Shown: positions 1-5,987 of the stretch, in pieces | How positions within the stretch are numbered: position 1 is the first letter of the stretch | Layout: the number at the start of each line of letters is the position of its first letter | NCBI GenBank assembly: GCA_013151875.1 | Contig: JAADHL010000226.1 | Location: 1-7,038 of the forward strand | Direction of reading: 5' to 3' | Source: Deltaproteobacteria bacterium | Lineage (GTDB): Bacteria; Myxococcota_A; UBA9042; DTJE01 | DNA length: 7,038 nt | Translations under genes and position numbers: made by a program | The notes under the pieces: model-generated | Told to the model about the DNA's origin: nothing | The model's input: the letters and a program-made list of their open reading frames with translations, nothing else | The model's database searches: none

Positions 1-1728
1 CTTGGGTTGGAGGAATGTCCTGGAGATCGGATCGACGCCATAGCAGCGGCAGCGGGCTACGAGCACATGGCCTTCATCGACGGCAAGGCCCTGCTCTCGC
101 GCTTTCCGCTCGCCGGGACCGAATCGGTCGCCTTGCCGCCCGGGGGGCGAAGCATGCTGCGGACCCAGATCGAGGTAAAGGGCGAGGCATTCTCGGTCTT
201 TGTCGCGCACATAAGCTGGGACCTGGCCGGGGACGAGCAGGCGAGGGTCCTCGTGGACCACCTGAAGCAGGAGGAAGCGGACAGGCAAGTCATCCTGGTC
301 GGCGACTTCAACGACGAGCACTACAGCACCCAGATCAACATCCTGGATGAGTGGCTCATGGACGCGGCCACGGCCTACGGCTGGTACCCAGGGCAGCGCA
401 TCTCGTGGCCGTCCAACGGGTTCGACGATACTGAAGGCTCGCAGCTCATTGACCTGATCTTCTTTCGGCGCGACGTGCCGGCCCTGGTGCTGGACGCCGA
501 GGTTCACGAAATGAGCCCCCTGCTTTCGGACCACAAGGCCGCGACAGCCACCCTGCTCTTCCCCACTGGCCTGAACGCCCCGTTCGGCAAGGACCCGTTC
601 GCCAAGGCCCGCGATCCCTTCGCCTCCTTTCCGCCGCCGGACGCGAGGCCGGCGAATCTCTTGTCGAACCCTGGCGCGGAGGAGGGTCTGTCGGGCTGGG
701 AGCCTTTCGGTGGGGCCATGACCGAGGCGGACCGGGAAAACCAGGCCCCGCGAACCGGAGCAGCCTTCTTCACCGGCTACCAGCAGGCGCCCACGCCCGA
801 GGTCATGCGCTCCGGGGCCTCGCAGGTCGTGGACCTGAGCGCGCACGCCGAAATGATCGACGCCGGACGCGCGCGTGTCCTGGCATCCGCGTACATGTGC
901 ACCGGGTGGCAGGCTGTCAGCAATGGAGATATCACCTCGAATGTCGCGGCACCCTACGACGACGCGGAGGTCATCCTGGGCATCCTTGACGCCGAGGGAA
1001 CGGAGATCATGCACCGCTCGTCAGGGCGTCGGGACACGCTCGGTTACCACCCCTGGACCGAGACGCTCGACCTGCCCCCCGGCTCGCGCGCAGCGCGCCT
1101 GACCTGGGCCTCCCACCGCAAAGAGCTGAACGGTGACGGCAACGACGGCATCATCGACGACATCTATCTGGGCATCCAGATTCTGGACGAAACCCACGCT
1201 GCTGTCGGGCCCAATCTGCTGCCTAACCCCGGGGCAGAGGCCGGCAACGGGGACATCCCTGGCTGGGATGCGGTCGGGTGGCGCTCCTATCACGACGACG
1301 AATTGATCGGTCCCTGGATCGTTACGATCTTTCCACCCTGGTCCTGGTCGGGCGAGCACTACTTCGTTGCAGGCGCGTTCGGCCCGTACGCATCCAAGGA
1401 AGCCGTCCTGTCCGCCACCATCCCCCTAGACGAATGGAGGCCCCTGTCCGACGCCGGCGCCCTGGCAATCCGCTGGGGAGGCATGGCGCGCACCTTCGAG
1501 GCGAACGCGCGGATCACCTTTTCACTGACCGTGATCAACGGGGACGGCAGCGACTGGGGAGGACTCGAAACACCCGAACTGTTCGCCACGGTATGGACCA
1601 GTGTCGAGCAGCGGACCTTGATCCCGCCCGGGGCCTCGGCCCTGCGCTTCGAGGTGCGCATGACAACCCCCGACGGCAAGGGCGCGGCCTTCCTCGACGA
1701 CCTCTTCCTCGAACCGGTGCGCCTGTAG
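1..1728 (+). CDS. EEP-family (DNase I-like) phosphoesterase with two C-terminal beta-sandwich modules, 5' end cut by window
   Basis: The frame is open to the left edge and the first codons read LGLEE, which matches the metal-binding Glu motif of the endonuclease/exonuclease/phosphatase fold. The true start and any signal peptide therefore lie upstream, and the TTG at position 7 is not the start. Counting from that TTG, further family motifs follow: SRFPL (31-35), AHIS with the catalytic-type His68, GDFND (99-103), ID (148-149) and SDH (174-176). The family cleaves phosphodiester or phosphomonoester bonds in nucleic acids, lipids or sugars; the substrate here cannot be read. After a Pro/Phe-rich linker (about 187-214) come two modules, about 217-395 and 403-573. 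Each opens with NLLxNPGAExG and a nearby GW, contains a PPG turn followed by a strand, and ends in a DD(I/L) strand. They resemble jelly-roll carbohydrate-binding domains, which suggests an extracellular or surface enzyme (inference). Family assignment is firm; substrate and location are not. Confidence 0.88.
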   Translation, partial: LGLEECPGDRIDAIAAAAGYEHMAFIDGKALLSRFPLAGTESVALPPGGRSMLRTQIEVKGEAFSVFVAHISWDLAGDEQARVLVDHLKQEEADRQVILVGDFNDEHYSTQINILDEWLMDAATAYGWYPGQRISWPSNGFDDTEGSQLIDLIFFRRDVPALVLDAEVHEMSPLLSDHKAATATLLFPTGLNAPFGKDPFAKARDPFASFPPPDARPANLLSNPGAEEGLSGWEPFGGAMTEADRENQAPRTGAAFFTGYQQAPTPEVMRSGASQVVDLSAHAEMIDAGRARVLASAYMCTGWQAVSNGDITSNVAAPYDDAEVILGILDAEGTEIMHRSSGRRDTLGYHPWTETLDLPPGSRAARLTWASHRKELNGDGNDGIIDDIYLGIQILDETHAAVGPNLLPNPGAEAGNGDIPGWDAVGWRSYHDDELIGPWIVTIFPPWSWSGEHYFVAGAFGPYASKEAVLSATIPLDEWRPLSDAGALAIRWGGMARTFEANARITFSLTVINGDGSDWGGLETPELFATVWTSVEQRTLIPPGASALRFEVRMTTPDGKGAAFLDDLFLEPVRL

Positions 1729-1835
1729 CTTCAATCAGATCCCGCCCCAGGCCTCGCAGTCCGATTTCGATGAGAAGGGGGGTTCAACCCTCGATGTCCG
1801 GCCTTCCTCTGCGTCGCGACTCGTGCGTTTGACTG

Positions 1836-1852
1836 CCGGGAAGATAGCCCGG
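1836..1852 (+). other. Short GC-rich inverted repeat in the gap before the membrane protein gene
   Basis: CCGGG and CCCGG form a 5-bp stem around a 7-base loop. The hairpin lies 37 bases before the ATG at 1890. No T-run follows, so it is not a typical intrinsic terminator; it could sit in the leader of the downstream mRNA or be chance. The rest of the 161-base gap (1729-1889) shows no clear promoter or small gene. Confidence 0.3.
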
Positions 1853-1889
1853 ATACTGGTCCCAGGAATAGAAAACGCTGCGACGGCGC

Positions 1890-2450
1890 ATGGCTGACTT
1901 TCTGAAAGTCCACTTCTACACCATCGATCTGATCATCGGTTACGGGATGCCTGTGCTGGCCTTCCTGTTGTCCCGGAATCCCCGCCGGACTCATGTGTGG
2001 CGACTGTTCTGGCTGGGTGTCGCCATCGGGATGTGCTGGGAATTCCCGATCTTCGTGCTCAGCGCACCGGGCGCCGAGTCCCCGGTCCTTGTTTTCCAGC
2101 GGGGCCTCCCCGTCCATTACGCGTGGATTCTCGTGTCCCACACTCTGTGGGACGGCGGCCTGTTCCTGGCGGGCGTCGGATTGGTACACCTGCTTTGCCG
2201 TTCACCTGTCCTCGTGAAGCCCAGGCTCATGGAGTTGTGCGTTCTGGTGGCCTGGGGTCAGATTTCAGCGCCGGTCGTCGAGCTCGGCGGCCTGTACAAC
2301 GAGGCATGGGCCTACCGGACTGACTATTGGTGGAATCCGGCCGTCTTCCAGATCGGAGCCCACGACATCCCCCTGCTGCCTCAGCTCATGTGGCTGATTA
2401 CACCCGTTCTGTTCTACTTCCTGGCCATCAGGGTGTCTACGAAAGGTTGA
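1890..2450 (+). CDS. Integral membrane protein of unknown function, about five membrane segments
   Basis: I do not recognise this 186-residue protein. Its hydrophobic stretches suggest membrane helices near residues 8-27, 37-57, 76-103, 112-133 and 162-181, and there is no cleavable signal peptide. Polar and aromatic residues within or next to helices look like family-defining positions: CWEFP (49-53), HTLWD (84-88), ELGGLYN (131-137) and YWWNP (146-150). Buried Glu, His and Asp in such places suggest a binding or catalytic site inside the membrane, as in small membrane enzymes or carriers, but no family follows from this. The start is the first ATG after an in-frame TAG at 1869-1871. No strong ribosome binding site precedes it; AGGA at 1864-1867 is too distant. 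The gene is flanked on the same strand by the EEP gene (161-base gap) and the calcium antiporter gene (150-base gap). Reading as a real gene rests on clean membrane topology and codon-like composition. Confidence 0.75.
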   Translation: MADFLKVHFYTIDLIIGYGMPVLAFLLSRNPRRTHVWRLFWLGVAIGMCWEFPIFVLSAPGAESPVLVFQRGLPVHYAWILVSHTLWDGGLFLAGVGLVHLLCRSPVLVKPRLMELCVLVAWGQISAPVVELGGLYNEAWAYRTDYWWNPAVFQIGAHDIPLLPQLMWLITPVLFYFLAIRVSTKG

Positions 2451-2546
2451 TTTACCCGGTCAATGTCCAGGCAACTTTAGCCCGCTATCGGGGCACAGCC
2501 TTGTATTCATCGATACGGTCGGGTCGGTCGTCCGGCAGGGCTCGGC

Positions 2547-2567
2547 GGCTTCAACTTTTGAAAAGCC
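2547..2567 (+). other. Bulged inverted repeat in the leader of the calcium antiporter gene
   Basis: GGC plus TTCAA pairs with TTGAA plus GCC around a CTT loop, with two unpaired A bases on the 3' side. It lies 33 bases before the preferred ATG at 2601. Only scattered T bases follow, so a terminator for the preceding gene is possible but weak. The rest of the 150-base gap (2451-2600) has one more small stem, GCCC/GGGC at 2480-2494, and no convincing promoter hexamers. Confidence 0.3.
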
Positions 2568-2590
2568 ATGATATGTTGTTCGACGGAAAT

Positions 2591-2595
2591 AGGGG
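2591..2595 (+). promoter_or_regulatory. Ribosome binding site deciding the start of the calcium antiporter
   Basis: AGGGG sits five bases before the ATG at 2601. The in-frame ATG at 2568 has no comparable purine run upstream and would add eleven residues before the natural N-terminus. This favours 2601. Confidence 0.6.
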
Positions 2596-2600
2596 TTCTC

Positions 2601-3590
2601 ATGGGTGATTTTCCTGGTTTCGATGGTCTGCCGTTCTGGATAAACGGCCTGATTGTGCTCGCGACCTTCGCCATGATCGGGTTTGGCGCACACTGGGTCG
2701 TTGAAGCGGCAGCCCGGATCGCCAAGCGGTTCGGGATCTCGGAACTGGTCATCGGCCTGACCGTGGTGGCTTTCGGCACGTCGGCGCCTGAGTTCGCGGT
2801 AACTTTGATCTCCGCTTTCGAAGGGCACGGCGATATATCGGTCGGAAACATCGTCGGCTCCAACATCTTCAACCTTGGCTTCATCCTGGGTGGCTGCGCG
2901 CTCGTGCGCGCGATCCCGATCAGCCCCACTCTGCTGCGGCGTGACGGTACGGTCATCGGAGTCACGACAATCCTGTTGCTTGGCCTCATTGGCTGGGACC
3001 TGCGACTGGACCGCTACGACGGCGCGTTGCTGTTTTTCATGTTGATCGCCTACCTCGGCTACCTGTTCAGGCAGCGTCGAGCGGGCGTGGACGACGAACA
3101 CGAGCCTGACGAGCATGGTGTTCAGCGTGCGACTTCACTTGGGTGGGACAGCGTCAAGCTGGTGGTCGGCTTGATATGTATCGTTGGTGGCTCCCATTTT
3201 CTTGTCGAGTCCGCCACCGCGATTGCAAGGGGATTCGGCGTCAGCGAGTGGGTCATCGGCGTGACCATAGTGGCAGCCGGGACTTCCGCACCCGAGTTGG
3301 CCACCAGCCTGGCCGGCGTCATCAAGGGACGCTATGCGCTCAGCGCCGGCAATGTGATCGGAAGCGACATCTTCAATATGCTCGGTGTGCTGGGGCTTGC
3401 CGGCATGCTTCACCCCGTGGACATCGACGCCATGGCGCGCGTTTCCCTGGCGGCGCTCTGCGGAATGGTGTTTCTGGTGCTGTTCTTCATGCGCACCGGG
3501 TGGCGCGTGTCGCGGCTCGAGGGCCTCGCGCTTGTAGGCATCGCTGCATTGAGGTGGGGCCTTGATCTTTCGACGCGGGTATCGGGCTGA
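2601..3590 (+). CDS. Calcium/sodium antiporter, CaCA superfamily (YrbG-like)
   Basis: This 329-residue inner-membrane protein has the two inverted alpha repeats of the Na+/Ca2+ exchanger superfamily. The first half carries GTSAPE (59-64) and [10 protein letters not shown] (82-91); the second carries GTSAPE (227-232) and [10 protein letters not shown] (250-259). The ion-binding acids are Glu64 and Glu232, and the Asn88/Asp256 pair matches the Asn/Asp pair of archaeal NCX_Mj. An acidic, charged cytoplasmic linker at about 157-178 joins the two halves. The length agrees with bacterial YrbG proteins of roughly 320 residues. The expected role is export of Ca2+, driven by Na+ or possibly H+ or K+ entry; the coupling ion cannot be proved from motifs. 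An upstream ATG at 2568 exists in frame, but the ATG at 2601 has the better ribosome binding site. The stop overlaps the nhaA start by one base, indicating an operon. Confidence 0.93.
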   Translation: MGDFPGFDGLPFWINGLIVLATFAMIGFGAHWVVEAAARIAKRFGISELVIGLTVVAFGTSAPEFAVTLISAFEGHGDISVGNIVGSNIFNLGFILGGCALVRAIPISPTLLRRDGTVIGVTTILLLGLIGWDLRLDRYDGALLFFMLIAYLGYLFRQRRAGVDDEHEPDEHGVQRATSLGWDSVKLVVGLICIVGGSHFLVESATAIARGFGVSEWVIGVTIVAAGTSAPELATSLAGVIKGRYALSAGNVIGSDIFNMLGVLGLAGMLHPVDIDAMARVSLAALCGMVFLVLFFMRTGWRVSRLEGLALVGIAALRWGLDLSTRVSG

Positions 3591-4999
3591 TGATGAATAA
3601 ATCCAATGGGCCAGGAACCCTCCCTCCAGGAGTATCCGTACGGGCCAGCCGACTGGCGCGCATGCTCGCGCGCCCAGTGGAGATGTTTCTGCATGTGGAA
3701 GCGTCCAGCGGAATCCTGCTGCTGGTCACCGCCGTGGCAGCCCTTGTCTGGGCGAACTCGCCGTGGGCGCCGACCTACGAGCACCTGCTGCACACACCCA
3801 TCTCGGTTGGGTTCGGCGAACACGTCTTCACGCGGACGATCCACTTCTGGATCAACGATATTCTGATGGTTGTCTTCTTTTTCGTCGTGGGCCTCGAAGT
3901 CCGACGGGAGCTGTTCGAGGGCCAACTATCCACGTTCCGCCGTGCCGCGTTGCCGGTCGCCGCCGCTATCGGAGGGATGCTTGTACCGGCTGCGATCTAT
4001 CTCGTGCTCAATGCCGGGTCGTCAGCGGTCCACGGTTGGGGTGTTCCCATGGCCACCGACATCGCCTTTGCCGTTGGGGTGCTCGCTCTGCTTGGCCGAC
4101 GGGTGCCCCCGGCGCTGCGCGTACTGCTGCTCGCCCTGGCGATTATCGACGACATCGGCGCCATCCTGGTCATCGCGTTGTTCTACTCCTCTGGGATCGT
4201 ATGGATCGGCCTCGGAATCGTTGGGATCGGAATCGCAATAATCCTGGTGATGCAGCGAATCGGCGTACGTAATCCATTCCTCTATATCGCACCCGGCATC
4301 GTGATCTGGGCCGGAATGATGCACGCGGGGATTCACCCGACGATAGCGGGTGTGATCCTGGGACTCCTTACGCCGGTGCGATCCTGGTTCGGCCATGAAG
4401 GCTTTGTAAAGGAAACCGAGCGGGTGCTCGACAGCCTGCGCAACGAGGCAACCCCGGTGAATGACCCTGGCAAGCTTCTTCCGGGACTCGAACGAATAAA
4501 TACTGCGCGACGCGAAGCTGTCCCTCCCGTGACCCGCATCGAGGCCGCGCTTCATCCCTGGGTTGCATTCGCGATCATGCCGCTTTTCGCTCTTGCGAAC
4601 GCGGGGGTTGCCATTGGGGGGCAGGGCGGAGGGTCGTCAGAGGCGACCGGCATTGCGCTGGGGGTCGGCTTGGGTCTGGTCGTAGGCAAGCCGCTGGGGA
4701 TCGTTGTCTTCAGTTGGCTGGCCGTTCGCGTGGGTCTGGCGTCGCTGCCGCGCGGCGTCTCATGGGCCGGCGTTCTGGTGGTCGGCTGCGTTGCCGGAAT
4801 CGGCTTCACCATGGCGCTGTTCATCGGCGCGCTGGCGTTCGCCGACGCTTCAATGCTGGCCGTCGCCAAGCTCACGGTGCTGGCCGCATCCACCGTTTCA
4901 GGCGTGGTCGGACTGGTCGTGGGCTACATGTCTTTGTCGACTCCGCCCGCCGAGATACCCAGCGCCCCGGCCGAACGGATGGGGGATCATGGGATCTAG
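3590..4999 (+). CDS. nhaA: Na+/H+ antiporter NhaA
   Basis: NhaA exports Na+ (or Li+) in exchange for H+ across the inner membrane for sodium and alkaline-pH tolerance. Diagnostic motifs are GLEVRRE (101-107), ATDIAFAVG (155-163), AIIDDIGAI (184-192), GKPLGI (366-371) and [10 protein letters not shown] (403-412). Asp187 and Asp188 match the E. coli ion-binding Asp163/Asp164, Thr156-Asp157 match Thr132-Asp133 in the unwound helix, and the Lys before PLGI matches Lys300. At 469 residues it is longer than E. coli NhaA (388). The extra length is an N-terminal stretch of about 25 residues, a loop of about 50 residues (265-315) where E. coli has about a dozen, and a hydrophilic C-terminal tail. ATG 3590 overlaps the preceding TGA, and a second ATG follows at 3593. 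No strong ribosome binding site is visible, which fits translational coupling to the calcium antiporter. The stop lies in a CTAG shared with the convergent DUF89 gene. Confidence 0.96.
   Translation: MMNKSNGPGTLPPGVSVRASRLARMLARPVEMFLHVEASSGILLLVTAVAALVWANSPWAPTYEHLLHTPISVGFGEHVFTRTIHFWINDILMVVFFFVVGLEVRRELFEGQLSTFRRAALPVAAAIGGMLVPAAIYLVLNAGSSAVHGWGVPMATDIAFAVGVLALLGRRVPPALRVLLLALAIIDDIGAILVIALFYSSGIVWIGLGIVGIGIAIILVMQRIGVRNPFLYIAPGIVIWAGMMHAGIHPTIAGVILGLLTPVRSWFGHEGFVKETERVLDSLRNEATPVNDPGKLLPGLERINTARREAVPPVTRIEAALHPWVAFAIMPLFALANAGVAIGGQGGGSSEATGIALGVGLGLVVGKPLGIVVFSWLAVRVGLASLPRGVSWAGVLVVGCVAGIGFTMALFIGALAFADASMLAVAKLTVLAASTVSGVVGLVVGYMSLSTPPAEIPSAPAERMGDHGI
4996..4999. other. Shared CTAG palindrome forming both stop codons of convergent genes
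   Basis: TAG at 4997-4999 ends nhaA on the plus strand. The complement of 4996-4998 is also TAG and ends the DUF89 gene on the minus strand. The two coding regions therefore overlap by four bases, leaving no intergenic space for a terminator. Confidence 0.95.
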
Positions 5000-5850
5000 G
5001 ATGGATTCTCCAGCACCATGAAGGAGCCGACGGGCTCTCCCGTCATCCGGGAGACGGTGGCGCACTTGACCAGAAACAGAAAGAACAAGCGTCTTTCGTT
5101 GTCGTTCAGGGTTTCAAAGTTGCCCTGTCCCTTGGACAGCACCAGGTCCGCCGCCTCGAATTCACGCACGAACTCGTCCGAACACTCATCCAGCCATGTA
5201 CCTGGAATATCGGTCCCGTTGGTGATCACGCGGAACCTGTCGGTCAGGCCCGAGCGTCTGGCATCCTCCATGGTGGCGTCGTTGATCGTGGGGCTGCCAC
5301 GCACGGCCACCGTGACCTTGTCCGAACCTATGTGTTCCAGCAAGGGCAGATCGAACACGATTTCCCCGGTGTTGTCCGTCAGAAACAGTATGTCGCCGGC
5401 GTCTTGAATGGCCCGCCGGAGACTGTCCACGGCTTGCTGGTTCACCGTGGCTGTCAGGGCGTCCTGCATTGCCTTTTTTATGTCCGTTGAGGCGCCGGTG
5501 GCGACACCAAGATCTATCACGTTGCCCGCGATCGACAGCTTGACGGCGGTAAGAAACGGGTCGGATGAGCCTGCGACGGCGGATTCCATTTCAGGCAGGA
5601 GGCTCAGCGCCCTTTCCGTCGCCGTTATCTTTTTGGCGAGATACGGGTCTTTATCGCCGGTCATTTCGCGGATCAGACGGTGGACGTCCCTGCCCATCAA
5701 GGGCGGGGGAACGCTCCAATCCATTTGCAACGACAATTCCAGGGTGCGCCGTATCAGGGCCTGGGCCTGATCTTCATTCAGGTTCAGGTCCTTGGCCGTC
5801 ATGACGGCCTGCCTCAAAAAGCACGGGATGCAGTCCAGGTTGGTTTTCAA
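4996..5850 (-). CDS. DUF89 / ARMT1-like metal-dependent phosphatase (CxxC subfamily)
   Basis: This 284-residue soluble protein has the DUF89 signature motifs in order: DCIPC near the N-terminus (Cys7 and Cys10), AGNVIDLG (108-115), [11 protein letters not shown] (157-167), [11 protein letters not shown] (183-193) and LSKGQGNFE (238-246). The Asp/Asn residues of the DN and NDA motifs are the expected divalent-metal ligands. Characterised DUF89 proteins are Mn, Ni or Co-dependent phosphatases proposed to remove damaged or overflow phosphometabolites, and the N-terminal CxxC marks the mainly prokaryotic subfamily. The physiological substrate here is unknown. The start is TTG at 5850: an in-frame TGA immediately precedes it, AAGGAG lies seven bases upstream, and the conserved [10 protein letters not shown] begins there. 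It follows the oxidoreductase gene on the same strand after 137 bases and converges on nhaA with overlapping stops. Confidence 0.93.
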   Translation of the reverse strand: MKTNLDCIPCFLRQAVMTAKDLNLNEDQAQALIRRTLELSLQMDWSVPPPLMGRDVHRLIREMTGDKDPYLAKKITATERALSLLPEMESAVAGSSDPFLTAVKLSIAGNVIDLGVATGASTDIKKAMQDALTATVNQQAVDSLRRAIQDAGDILFLTDNTGEIVFDLPLLEHIGSDKVTVAVRGSPTINDATMEDARRSGLTDRFRVITNGTDIPGTWLDECSDEFVREFEAADLVLSKGQGNFETLNDNERRLFFLFLVKCATVSRMTGEPVGSFMVLENPS

Positions 5851-5857
5851 TCAGCCT

Positions 5858-5863
5858 CTCCTT
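5858..5863 (-). promoter_or_regulatory. Ribosome binding site supporting the TTG start of the DUF89 gene
   Basis: On the minus strand AAGGAG is followed by seven bases and then TTG at 5850-5848. The codon directly before the TTG is an in-frame TGA, so no earlier start is possible. A near-consensus site offsets the weak start codon. Confidence 0.85.
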
Positions 5864-5903
5864 GTGCGCTCGTTTTTCCGACCCAAATGTTCTGACCCAG
5901 GTT

Positions 5904-5945
5904 AACGTATTTAGGCCAACGTATTTCGGCCAACGTATTTCGAGA
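5904..5945. repeat. Three tandem copies of a 14-bp repeat upstream of the DUF89 gene
   Basis: The unit AACGTATTTCGGCC occurs at 5904-5917 (one change, A for C at unit position 10), 5918-5931 (exact) and 5932-5945 (the last three bases differ). The array is more AT-rich than the surrounding genes and lies 54 to 95 bases before the DUF89 start, downstream of the oxidoreductase stop. Reading on the minus strand, each unit is GGCCGAAATACGTT. It could be a set of protein-binding sites or a simple slippage-derived repeat. No strong promoter hexamers are visible in the gap (5851-5987). Confidence 0.85.
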
Positions 5946-5987
5946 TTGAAACGAGGTTTTTCGGGGCCGGGATGTGGTCGTCATCCT

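Noticed and set aside
7..9. TTG as the start of the EEP protein
   Set aside because: The frame is open to the left edge and the residues there already form the conserved GLEE metal-binding motif, which lies inside the fold rather than at its start.
1768..1796. GGTTCAACCC resembling a tRNA T-arm, with TCGATG repeated on either side, as a possible att site or tRNA remnant
   Set aside because: No acceptor, D-arm or anticodon arm can be folded around it, no integrase is nearby, and the stem is only about four base pairs.
1731..2189. A 152-codon minus-strand open frame opposite the unknown membrane protein
   Set aside because: The plus-strand frame gives a clean multi-helix membrane protein, while this one gives a Gln/His/Arg/Pro-rich sequence without hydrophobic core or motif.
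2460..3116. A 218-codon minus-strand open frame opposite the calcium antiporter
   Set aside because: It mirrors the first alpha repeat on the opposite strand; the translation is highly charged and unlike any family.
4714..5490. A 258-codon plus-strand open frame running from nhaA into the antisense of the DUF89 gene
   Set aside because: It overlaps two well-supported genes in other frames and its translation is Arg/Gly/His-rich low-quality sequence with no motif.
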